Source of the DNA: JBHIET01 sp046760785
GTDB taxonomy: Bacteria > Chloroflexota > Anaerolineae > B4-G1
NCBI GenBank assembly: GCA_046760785.1
Contig: JBHIET010000051.1
Location: 1-23,992 of the forward strand
DNA length: 23,992 nt
Direction of reading: 5' to 3'
The translations under genes were made by a program, and so were the position numbers. Below are positions 6,422 through 12,915 of the stretch, one piece after another. The notes under the pieces are model-generated. The model did not search any database. It was not told the origin of the DNA and saw only the letters and a list, made by a program, of their open reading frames with translations. Every line of letters starts with the position of its first letter. The first letter of the stretch is position 1.

Positions 6422-6738
6422 GAGCCCAAACGGGTGATTATCCACATGTTACTGGAGGCCCAGATTTGGCAGTTTGGACCGGCCTCTGGACGCCAGATAT
6501 GGGGGGTACAGGGACACCTCTGACTGAGCCAAACGGGCACGTGGACACGCTTTGTCAACCCCTGTCTCGGCCGATAGGCGCGCGGCGACACCAGGGTCAT
6601 TGACATAATCTGGCCCGGTGGCACCACGACTGTGCGATTCGAGACGGACAGACGATTGGGACATCCCTGTCCATCTTACTTCATCGGCGCTGTCTTGTCC
6701 ATTATACAGTGACAGGGTAATCACCAGCCTACAATGCT
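6422..6738. other. Intergenic stretch without recognisable gene
   Basis: This stretch lies between the divergent padR and carboxyltransferase promoters. Open frames here on both strands have poor composition and no ribosome sites. CTGTCC/GGACAG-type short words recur around 6640-6720, but no clear repeat unit emerges. Confidence 0.4.
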
Positions 6739-6767
6739 TTGACTTCCCCGCGAATCTGCGTTATACT
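6739..6767 (+). promoter_or_regulatory. Sigma-70 promoter for the carboxyltransferase cluster
   Basis: TTGACT (6739-6744) and TATACT (6762-6767) are separated by 17 bp; each hexamer has five of six consensus matches. The box lies 58 bp before the ATG at 6826, which itself has AGGAGG at 6816-6821. Confidence 0.75.
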
Positions 6768-6825
6768 GCGGCGGGTATGGTCAAGTTGATCTTATCCCCA
6801 TCCTATCCATCTACCAGGAGGAATT

Positions 6826-8376
6826 ATGACTGTTGACCCCAAGGTGCAACAACTGCGTGAACTGAGAGAAAAAGCCAGGCTAGGCGGCGGCGAGAAACGG
6901 ATTGAGCGCCAGCATGCCAAAGGGAAACTGACCGCGCGGGAACGGATCGAGAAATTGCTCGACCCTGGCTCCTTCCGCGAGCTGGACATGTTCGTCACCC
7001 ACCGCACAGTCGGCTTCGGCATTGAGGAGCAAAAGTACCTCTCCGACAGCGTGGTCACCGGCTGGGGGACGATTGACGGCCGGCTGGTGTACGTCTTCTC
7101 CCAGGACTTCACTGTCTTCGGCGGCTCGTTGGGGGAGGTGCACGCCGAGAAGGTATGCAAGATTATGGACCTGGCAATGAAGAACGGCGCCCCGGTCATT
7201 GGGCTGAACGACTCGGGCGGGGCTCGCATCCAAGAGGGGGTGGTCAGCCTGGCAGCCTACGCCTTCGTTTTCCTGCGCAACGTCTTGGCCAGCGGGGTGG
7301 TCCCCCAGATCAGCGCCATCATGGGCCCGTGCGCTGGAGGCGCGGTCTATTCCCCGGCGATGACCGATTTCACGCTGATGGTGAAAGGCACCAGCTTCAT
7401 GCACATCACCGGGCCGGAGGTGATCAAAGCCGTGACACGGGAGGAGGTCACCTCCGAGGAACTGGGCGGCGCGATGACCCACAACACCAGGAGCGGGGTA
7501 GCCCATTTCGCCGCCGAGGACGAGGAGGACTGCCTGCAACTGACCAAGAGTCTGCTGAGCTACATCCCCCAGAATAACATGGAGGACCCACCCTTCGTGC
7601 CTACCGACGATCCACCCGACCGAATGGACGAACCGCTGGACTCCATCGTGCCCGACAGCCCAAACAAACCCTACGACATGAAGGAGATCATCCGCCGGGT
7701 GGTGGACGGCGGAGCGTTCCTGGAAGTGCATCGCCACTGGGCGCAGAACATCATCGTCGGCTTCGCCCGGCTGGGCGGTTTCAGTGTGGGCATCGTGGCC
7801 CAGCAACCGATGGTCATGGCCGGGGTGCTGGACATCAACTCGTCCATCAAGGCCGCCCGCTTCGTGCGCTTCTGCGATTGCTTTAACATCCCTATCGTCA
7901 CCTTCGAAGATGTGCCGGGGTTCCTGCCAGGGGTGGCGCAGGAGCACGGGGGCATCATCCGCAACGGAGCCAAGCTGCTCTATGCCTACTGCGAGGCCAC
8001 GGTGCCCAAGATCACCATCGTCACCCGCAAAGCCTACGGTGGGGCCTACGACGTGATGAGTTCCAAGCACATCCGGGGTGACATCTCCTACGCCTGGCCC
8101 ACGGCGGAGATCGCGGTGATGGGGCCGGACGGGGCGGTGAACATCATCTTCCGTAGAGAGATTGCCGCCGTTGAGGACCCGGAGGCGGAGCGGGCGCGGC
8201 TGGTGCAGGAGTACCGCGACCAGTTCGCCAATCCTTACGTCGCCGCGGCCCGGGGATACATTGACGATGTGATCGAGCCCCACGAGACCCGCCCGCGCCT
8301 CATCGAGGCGCTGAAGATGCTGCAGAACAAGCGGGACTCCAACCCGCCGAAGAAGCATGGGAATATCCCATTGTGA
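6826..8376 (+). CDS. Acyl-CoA carboxyltransferase subunit (propionyl/methylmalonyl-CoA, 12S type)
   Basis: A 516-residue biotin-dependent carboxyltransferase of the PccB/MmdA/12S family, full family length. It moves carboxyl between carboxybiotin and an acyl-CoA, here most likely propionyl-CoA/methylmalonyl-CoA. Both crotonase-fold halves are present. The N-half has GKLTARERIEKLLDPGSF, DSGGARIQEG and GPCAGGAVYSPAMTDF. The C-half has DVPGFLPGVAQEHGGIIRNGAKLLYAY and RKAYGGAYDVMSSKH, whose glycine-rich loops form the oxyanion holes. ATG start with AGGAGG 4 nt upstream and a good promoter. It is first in the cluster with a 5S-type subunit, a biotin carrier and methylmalonyl-CoA mutase, which points to propionyl-CoA over acetyl-CoA as substrate. 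The symbol is left open because mmdA, pccB and 12S cannot be separated by sequence alone. Confidence 0.93.
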   Translation: MTVDPKVQQLRELREKARLGGGEKRIERQHAKGKLTARERIEKLLDPGSFRELDMFVTHRTVGFGIEEQKYLSDSVVTGWGTIDGRLVYVFSQDFTVFGGSLGEVHAEKVCKIMDLAMKNGAPVIGLNDSGGARIQEGVVSLAAYAFVFLRNVLASGVVPQISAIMGPCAGGAVYSPAMTDFTLMVKGTSFMHITGPEVIKAVTREEVTSEELGGAMTHNTRSGVAHFAAEDEEDCLQLTKSLLSYIPQNNMEDPPFVPTDDPPDRMDEPLDSIVPDSPNKPYDMKEIIRRVVDGGAFLEVHRHWAQNIIVGFARLGGFSVGIVAQQPMVMAGVLDINSSIKAARFVRFCDCFNIPIVTFEDVPGFLPGVAQEHGGIIRNGAKLLYAYCEATVPKITIVTRKAYGGAYDVMSSKHIRGDISYAWPTAEIAVMGPDGAVNIIFRREIAAVEDPEAERARLVQEYRDQFANPYVAAARGYIDDVIEPHETRPRLIEALKMLQNKRDSNPPKKHGNIPL

Positions 8377-8395
8377 TGCGAGGAAAGAGACGATC

Positions 8396-8716
8396 ATGCC
8401 ACAAGAAGTACAATCTATCGCCGAGGCCGCCTCCCGGCTCACCGATCCCTTCACCCACACCGTGATCGGGCAGGTGGACGATTATTGCGCCTACCTCAGC
8501 CGTTTCTGGGGGACGTACAAGTTCCACCAGCACGCCAAGGACGAGATGTACCTGGTTCTGGAGGGAGAGGCCCACATTGACTACCCCGATGGCCAGAGTA
8601 TCCTGGTGCGGGAAGGGGAGAGCCTCGTGGTCAAGGCTGGCGAGACACACCGCTCCCGCTCTGAGCAAGGAGCGTTGGTGTTGATGTTCAAGGCCCGGCA
8701 TCTATTCGCGGAGTAG
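8396..8716 (+). CDS. Small cupin-domain protein
   Basis: A 106-residue single-domain cupin. Motif 1 is KFHQHAKDEMYLVLEGEAHI, with the metal-binding HxH and downstream Glu; motif 2 is VVKAGETHRS with its His. These give the usual metal site of the small beta barrel. ATG 8396 is chosen: it follows the stop of the carboxyltransferase gene by 19 bp and has GAGG in the AGGAAAGAG stretch upstream. An in-frame ATG at 8357 would overlap the previous gene by 20 bp and add residues unlike a cupin. It is probably co-transcribed with the carboxyltransferase. Its substrate is unknown; a ligand-sensing or isomerase role in acyl-CoA metabolism would be speculation. Confidence 0.85.
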   Translation: MPQEVQSIAEAASRLTDPFTHTVIGQVDDYCAYLSRFWGTYKFHQHAKDEMYLVLEGEAHIDYPDGQSILVREGESLVVKAGETHRSRSEQGALVLMFKARHLFAE

Positions 8717-8724
8717 AACGCGGA

Positions 8725-8904
8725 TTGCGTGGACTGGATGTACACCCACAAAAGGCGTATCGGGTCATCTACTGCAACCGTCCCGTTGGCGAGATCAAAT
8801 TCGGCCATCAACTCATCGGCGGCTCTGTGTTCGTCTTTCCCGTCGCCATCCGAGACATCAACGACATCCGCATCAACAACCTCAAAAACTGGATGCGTGT
8901 CTAA
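8725..8904 (+). CDS. Small unrecognised ORF, possibly a gene remnant
   Basis: This frame, open from TTG 8725 to TAA 8902, reads 59 residues of ordinary protein-like composition: RGLDVHPQKAYRVIYC, then PVGEIKFGHQLIGG, FVFPVAIRDIND and a terminal NLKNWMRV. A longer overlapping frame (8729-9022) is rich in Ser/Thr in the way of an out-of-frame shadow and is less likely. There is no clear ribosome site and no recognised family. It could be a real small protein between the cupin and 5S-type genes, or the 3' remnant of a lost gene, since the frame also stays open upstream into the cupin gene. Low certainty. Confidence 0.35.
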   Translation: MRGLDVHPQKAYRVIYCNRPVGEIKFGHQLIGGSVFVFPVAIRDINDIRINNLKNWMRV

Positions 8905-9018
8905 AAAATCCCTCTGGCAATTGTGGCAAACTTTTACGACACCAGTCTCAAACCAATCGTGTTGCGAATATGATCCGAATCCAAAAACCCTGCCAATCCG
9001 TGTCCTTATGGAGGCAAT

Positions 9019-10512
9019 ATGACCAATCCACTCAAAATCTGTGACCTGATGCTACGCGACGGTCACCAATCGCTCCTTGCCACGCGCATGCGTACCGACG
9101 ACATGCTGCCCATCGCCAAGGAAATTGACCAGGTGGGCTACTGGGCGGTCGAGATGTGGGGCGGCGCGACCTTCGACTCGGCTATGCGCTTCCTGGGAGA
9201 AAACCCCTGGGAGCGTATCCGGTTACTCAAGCGGGAGATGCCCCACACCCGCTTTATGATGCTCCTGCGCGGGCAGAACGTCGTCGGATACAAGCACTAC
9301 CCCGATGATGTGCTGGAGCGGTTCATCGTCCGCGCCCATGTCAACGGCATTCAGGTCTTCCGCATCTTTGACGCGCTCAACGATGTGCGCAACATGCGCA
9401 AGGCAATGGAGGTGGTCAAACGGGAGGGAGCCCACGTCCAGGCCAGTATGTGTTACACTATCGGCCCGCCATACAGCATAGACTACTTCGTGGCACTGGG
9501 CCGGCAATTAAACGAGATGGGCGCCGACTCCTTATGCATCAAGGACATGGCCGGTCTCATCACCCCCTACATCGCCTACGAACTGGTGACGCGGCTCAAG
9601 GCCGAGGTGGGGCTGCCCCTTCACCTGCATTCCCATTCCACCAGCGGTATGGCGACAGCAGCGCTGTTGAAGGCCGCCGAGGCTGGCGTGGACATCGTGG
9701 ACACTGCTATCTCGGCCCTTTCGGGAATGACCTCGCATCCGCCCACCGAATCCATCGTGGCGACGCTCCAAGGCACCGAGCGCGACACCGGCTTCGACCT
9801 CAACCTGCTGGCCGAGATCGCTGCCTACTTCGCCGAGGTACGCAGGAAATACGCCCAGTTCGAGAGCGGGATGAAGAGCGCGGACGTGCGCGTTCTGCAG
9901 TATCAGATTCCCGGCGGCATGCTCTCCAACCTGGTCTCCCAACTCCGCGAGCAGGGAGCCGAAGACCGCTACGAGGAAGTGCTGGCGGAAGTGCCCAGGG
10001 TGCGGGCGGAGCTGGGTTACCCCCCGCTTGTCACCCCCTCCAGCCAGATCGTCGGCACCCAGGCCACGCTCAACGTCATCCTGGGCGAGCGGTACAAGGC
10101 GATTCCCCAGGAGGTCAAGAACTACGTCAAGGGGATGTACGGCCGCCCGCCAGCGCCCATTGACCCGGAGATCAAGAATAAGGTCTTGGGCGACGAGGAA
10201 CCCATTGACTGCCGTCCGGCCGACCTGATCCCGCCTGGCCTGGAACAGGCGCGGGCCGAGATCGGCGACCTGGCGCAAAGCGAGGAAGATGTGCTGTCGT
10301 ACGCTCTATTTCCTCAGGTAGCCCGGCTCTTCCTGGAACGGCGGGCGCAGGGAGGCGGGGCGCAGGAAGAGATCGCGGCGGCCATCGCCGCGTTGCTCGC
10401 CGCGCAGGAGGAAGAAAAGGCGTACGAAAGAATCGTGCCCTACAATTTAGAATCCCCCTGGAAAATATCCTGGCGACCAACACAGAACCGCTGGGGAGGG
10501 TTACTGCCGTGA
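9019..10512 (+). CDS. 5S-type pyruvate/oxaloacetate carboxyltransferase subunit
   Basis: A 497-residue member of the family of the transcarboxylase 5S subunit, oxaloacetate decarboxylase alpha and pyruvate carboxylase subunit B. The HMGL-like TIM barrel (about 5-270) carries the metal site: D14 in LRDGHQS, K175 in IKDMAG (the lysine carbamylated in the family) and H204/H206 in HLHSHST. MWGGATFD (46-53) is the usual substrate loop. A conserved C-terminal PYC/OADA domain follows (about 290-420, with IPGGMLSNL and GTQATLNV). It lacks its own biotinyl domain; the next gene supplies one. ATG at 9019 with GGAGG 4 nt upstream. Its stop overlaps the GTG of the biotin carrier gene by 4 nt (GTGA), so the two are co-translated. 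The expected reaction is oxaloacetate to pyruvate with carboxyl passed to biotin, or the reverse. Confidence 0.93.
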   Translation: MTNPLKICDLMLRDGHQSLLATRMRTDDMLPIAKEIDQVGYWAVEMWGGATFDSAMRFLGENPWERIRLLKREMPHTRFMMLLRGQNVVGYKHYPDDVLERFIVRAHVNGIQVFRIFDALNDVRNMRKAMEVVKREGAHVQASMCYTIGPPYSIDYFVALGRQLNEMGADSLCIKDMAGLITPYIAYELVTRLKAEVGLPLHLHSHSTSGMATAALLKAAEAGVDIVDTAISALSGMTSHPPTESIVATLQGTERDTGFDLNLLAEIAAYFAEVRRKYAQFESGMKSADVRVLQYQIPGGMLSNLVSQLREQGAEDRYEEVLAEVPRVRAELGYPPLVTPSSQIVGTQATLNVILGERYKAIPQEVKNYVKGMYGRPPAPIDPEIKNKVLGDEEPIDCRPADLIPPGLEQARAEIGDLAQSEEDVLSYALFPQVARLFLERRAQGGGAQEEIAAAIAALLAAQEEEKAYERIVPYNLESPWKISWRPTQNRWGGLLP

Positions 10513-10982
10513 CAAACAAACAATACGAACTAACCCTGGAAGGCGTCACCTATCGGGCCGAGGTCCAGGGCCAAACGGTGCTGGTAAACGGACGACCGTT
10601 CAGCGTGACGGTGGACGACAAAATGGTACAAGTAGATGGCACAAGTCACACCGTCGAACTTGAGGGCCAGCAGGCTATCTTCGACGGGATCGCCCGCCCC
10701 TTCCAGGTGCGCAAGATCGGCGAGGAGAAGGAGGCCCCCAGGACTGCCGCCGCCCCCACCGTGGCTGGCGAGGGAGTGGTGACAGCCATCATGCCCGGCA
10801 AGATCGTGCGTGTCCTGGTCCAGGAGGGCGACCAGGCGGCCGAAGGGGATGTGGTGTGTGTGCTGGAAGCGATGAAAATGGAGAACGAACTGCAGGCCCC
10901 TAGGGCTGGCGAGGTGAAAGCTGTGCACATCTCCCCCGGCGACGATGTAGAGATGGGGGCAGTGCTGGTGGAGATTGAGTAG
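10509..10982 (+). CDS. Biotin carboxyl carrier protein (1.3S type)
   Basis: 157 residues. A C-terminal biotinyl/lipoyl domain (about 88-157) has the EAMKMEN motif; K123 is the biotinylated lysine. An N-terminal beta-rich region (1-72) resembles the acyl-CoA carboxylase carrier subunit extension, with an Ala/Pro hinge between (75-87). It carries carboxyl between the 5S-type subunit and the acyl-CoA carboxyltransferase encoded upstream. The GTG start overlaps the preceding TGA by 4 nt, with GGAGGG shortly upstream. The stop codon TAG (10980-10982) falls inside the left end of mobile element copy 2, so the last codons may have been shaped by the insertion, although VEIE is a normal carrier ending. 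Confidence 0.93.
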   Translation: MTNKQYELTLEGVTYRAEVQGQTVLVNGRPFSVTVDDKMVQVDGTSHTVELEGQQAIFDGIARPFQVRKIGEEKEAPRTAAAPTVAGEGVVTAIMPGKIVRVLVQEGDQAAEGDVVCVLEAMKMENELQAPRAGEVKAVHISPGDDVEMGAVLVEIE

Positions 10983-11170
10983 TTTGACAATGTCAGATTA
11001 ACATAAAGCAGGCTGCACTTGCTCGCTGGTGCTCGTAGCCCCCGTCCCTTCGGGCTGAGCCTCAGGACGAAGCCTCGGGGGCGCCTCAAACGAGATTTGC
11101 CCGGAGAACACGCCCTTGGGGACAAGGGCTGAGAGCCTTTGGCCAAATGTGACATTGTCAAGGTAGTCAG
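10975..11170. mobile_element. MITE-like element, copy 2 (196 bp)
   Basis: Left core TTGACAATGTCA at 10984-10995; right core TGACATTGTCAA at 11150-11161; the right end read inward is CTGACTACCTTGACAATGT. The 178-bp core differs from copy 3 at four positions only. The left outer end (TTGAGTAGT) is diverged where it overlaps the stop codon of the biotin carrier gene, and no target duplication could be matched. It encodes no transposase. It separates the carrier gene from the mutase gene, which begins 21 bp after its right end. Confidence 0.8.
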
Positions 11171-11191
11171 AAATCATACCGCATCGGAAAT

Positions 11192-12850
11192 ATGTCCGAA
11201 ATCACCAAACGCAAACAACAATGGGAAAAAACCACGCTGCGGAAGACGCTGAGCCACTTCCCTGAGCGGTGCGAGCGGTTCGAGACCCCTTCCGGCATCC
11301 TGGCGGAGCGGCTGTACACCCCCGCCGACGTGGAGGTGGACTATCTCGATGACCTGGGCTTCCCGGGCGAGTACCCTTTCACCCGGGGCGTGCAGCCGAC
11401 GATGTACCGGGGCCGCTTCTGGACGATGCGCCAGTACGCGGGCTACGCCACGGCGGAGGAATCGAACCACCGTTACAGGTACCTGCTGGCGCAGGGCCAG
11501 ACCGGGCTTTCGGTGGCCTTCGACCTCCCCACCCAGGTTGGCTACGACTCCGACCATCCCATGGCCGAGGGAGAGGTGGGCAAGGTGGGTGTGGCCGTTT
11601 CCTCGCTGGAGGACATGGAAACCCTCTTCGAGGGCATCCCGCTGGACAGAGTCTCCACCTCGATGACCATCAACGCCCCAGCCTCAGTTCTGCTGGCGAT
11701 GTACATCGCGGCGGCGAAGAAGCAAGGCGTACCGCCGGACAAGCTACGGGGCACCATCCAAAACGACATCCTGAAGGAGTACGTCGCCCGGGGCACCTAC
11801 ATCTTCCCGCCCCGCCCCTCGATGCGCCTTATCACCGACACCTTCGCCTACTGCGGCGAACACCTTCCCAGGTGGAACACGATCAGCGTCTCCGGCTACC
11901 ACATCCGGGAGGCCGGTGCCACGGCGGTGCAGGAGGTGGCCTTCACGCTGGCAAATGCCATCGCTTACGTACGAGCGGCCGTAGACGTGGGGCTGGACGT
12001 GGACGACTTCGCTCCCAGAATCTCCTTCTTCTTCAATGCCCACAACGATCTCTTTGAAGAGATAGCCAAGTTCCGGGCCGCGCGACGGCTGTGGGCGCGC
12101 ATCATGCGGGAGCGATTCGGGGCGCAGAACCCCCGCTCGTGGAGATTGCGCTTCCATACCCAGACCGCCGGCTGCACCCTCACCGCCCAGCAGCCGGACA
12201 ACAACGTCGTGCGGGTGACCTTGCAGGCGCTGGCCGCCGTGCTGGGCGGTACCCAATCGCTGCACACCAACTCCCGCGATGAGGCCCTCTCCCTGCCGAC
12301 GGAGGAATCGGTGCAGATCGCCCTGCGCACTCAGCAGATCATCGCCTACGAGTCTGGCGTGGCCGACACCATTGATCCCTTGGCGGGCAGCTACTACGTC
12401 GAGTATCTGACCGACGAGATCGAATGGCGGAGTGAGGAATACATTGAGAAAATTGATGCTATGGGCGGGGCGCTACCGGCCATCGAACAAGGGTTCATCC
12501 AGCGGGAGATACAAGACAGCGCCTATCGGTATCAGAAAGAGATAGAGAGTCAAGACAGGATCGTGGTAGGCGTCAATCAGTTCGTCGTCGAGGAAGGGGC
12601 TACTCTGCGACGCCTGAAGGTGGATCCAGCGGTGCGGGAGCGGCAGATGGCGCGGCTGGCTGCTCTACGAGCGCGGAGAGATAGCGAGCGGGTCGGCTCA
12701 CTCCTGGCCCGCCTGAAAGAGGCGGCCCAGGGCGACGACAATTTAATGCCGGTCATTCTGAAGTGCGTGGAGGCTTATGCTACCCTGGGAGAGATCTGCG
12801 ACGTGCTGCGGGGGGTGTTCGGCGAGTACAAACCGATGGTGACGATCTGA
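11192..12850 (+). CDS. Methylmalonyl-CoA mutase, large (catalytic) subunit
   Basis: 552 residues covering the TIM-barrel catalytic domain only; the C-terminal cobalamin-binding domain (DxHxxG) is absent. This is the form that pairs with a separate small B12-binding subunit, which is not in this window. It interconverts (R)-methylmalonyl-CoA and succinyl-CoA. Y82, R200, Y236 and H237 match by motif and spacing the Propionibacterium residues Y89, R207, Y243 and H244. Tyr and Arg at the first two places favour methylmalonyl- over isobutyryl-CoA mutase. FDLPTQVGYDSDH, GTIQNDILKE and QTAGCTLTAQQPDNNVVR are family signatures. ATG start with only a weak GGAA upstream; mobile element copy 2 ends 21 bp before it and may have replaced the native ribosome site. 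Confidence 0.93.
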   Translation: MSEITKRKQQWEKTTLRKTLSHFPERCERFETPSGILAERLYTPADVEVDYLDDLGFPGEYPFTRGVQPTMYRGRFWTMRQYAGYATAEESNHRYRYLLAQGQTGLSVAFDLPTQVGYDSDHPMAEGEVGKVGVAVSSLEDMETLFEGIPLDRVSTSMTINAPASVLLAMYIAAAKKQGVPPDKLRGTIQNDILKEYVARGTYIFPPRPSMRLITDTFAYCGEHLPRWNTISVSGYHIREAGATAVQEVAFTLANAIAYVRAAVDVGLDVDDFAPRISFFFNAHNDLFEEIAKFRAARRLWARIMRERFGAQNPRSWRLRFHTQTAGCTLTAQQPDNNVVRVTLQALAAVLGGTQSLHTNSRDEALSLPTEESVQIALRTQQIIAYESGVADTIDPLAGSYYVEYLTDEIEWRSEEYIEKIDAMGGALPAIEQGFIQREIQDSAYRYQKEIESQDRIVVGVNQFVVEEGATLRRLKVDPAVRERQMARLAALRARRDSERVGSLLARLKEAAQGDDNLMPVILKCVEAYATLGEICDVLRGVFGEYKPMVTI

Positions 12851-12864
12851 TGACTGTCTAATCA

Positions 12865-12895
12865 CAAACGCCCCATCCTATCGGTGGGGCGTTTG
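12865..12895. terminator. Hairpin terminator between convergent genes
   Basis: Perfect 11-bp stem CAAACGCCCCA / TGGGGCGTTTG with a 9-nt loop, located 15 bp after the mutase stop and 21 bp from the end of the minus-strand gene at 12916. There is no long T-run on either side, but its place between two convergent genes suggests it serves both. Confidence 0.7.
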
Positions 12896-12915
12896 CATGG
12901 GCAAGCATATAGCTT

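Noticed and set aside
6880..8460. 526-residue minus-strand frame opposite the carboxyltransferase
   Set aside because: The plus-strand gene has complete family motifs, promoter and ribosome site; the opposite frame is His/Asp/Val-rich shadow sequence.
8729..9022. 97-residue plus-strand frame ending in ATGA overlap with the 5S-type gene
   Set aside because: The overlap is attractive, but the product is Ser/Thr-rich and looks out-of-frame. The frame at 8725-8904 is more protein-like.
10984..11161. Conserved minus-strand open frame (MSHLAKGSQ...) within the 196-bp elements
   Set aside because: Present in copies 2 and 3, but two of the four substitutions change residues, there is no ribosome site, and copy 1 does not keep it. 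Probably chance openness of GC-rich DNA.
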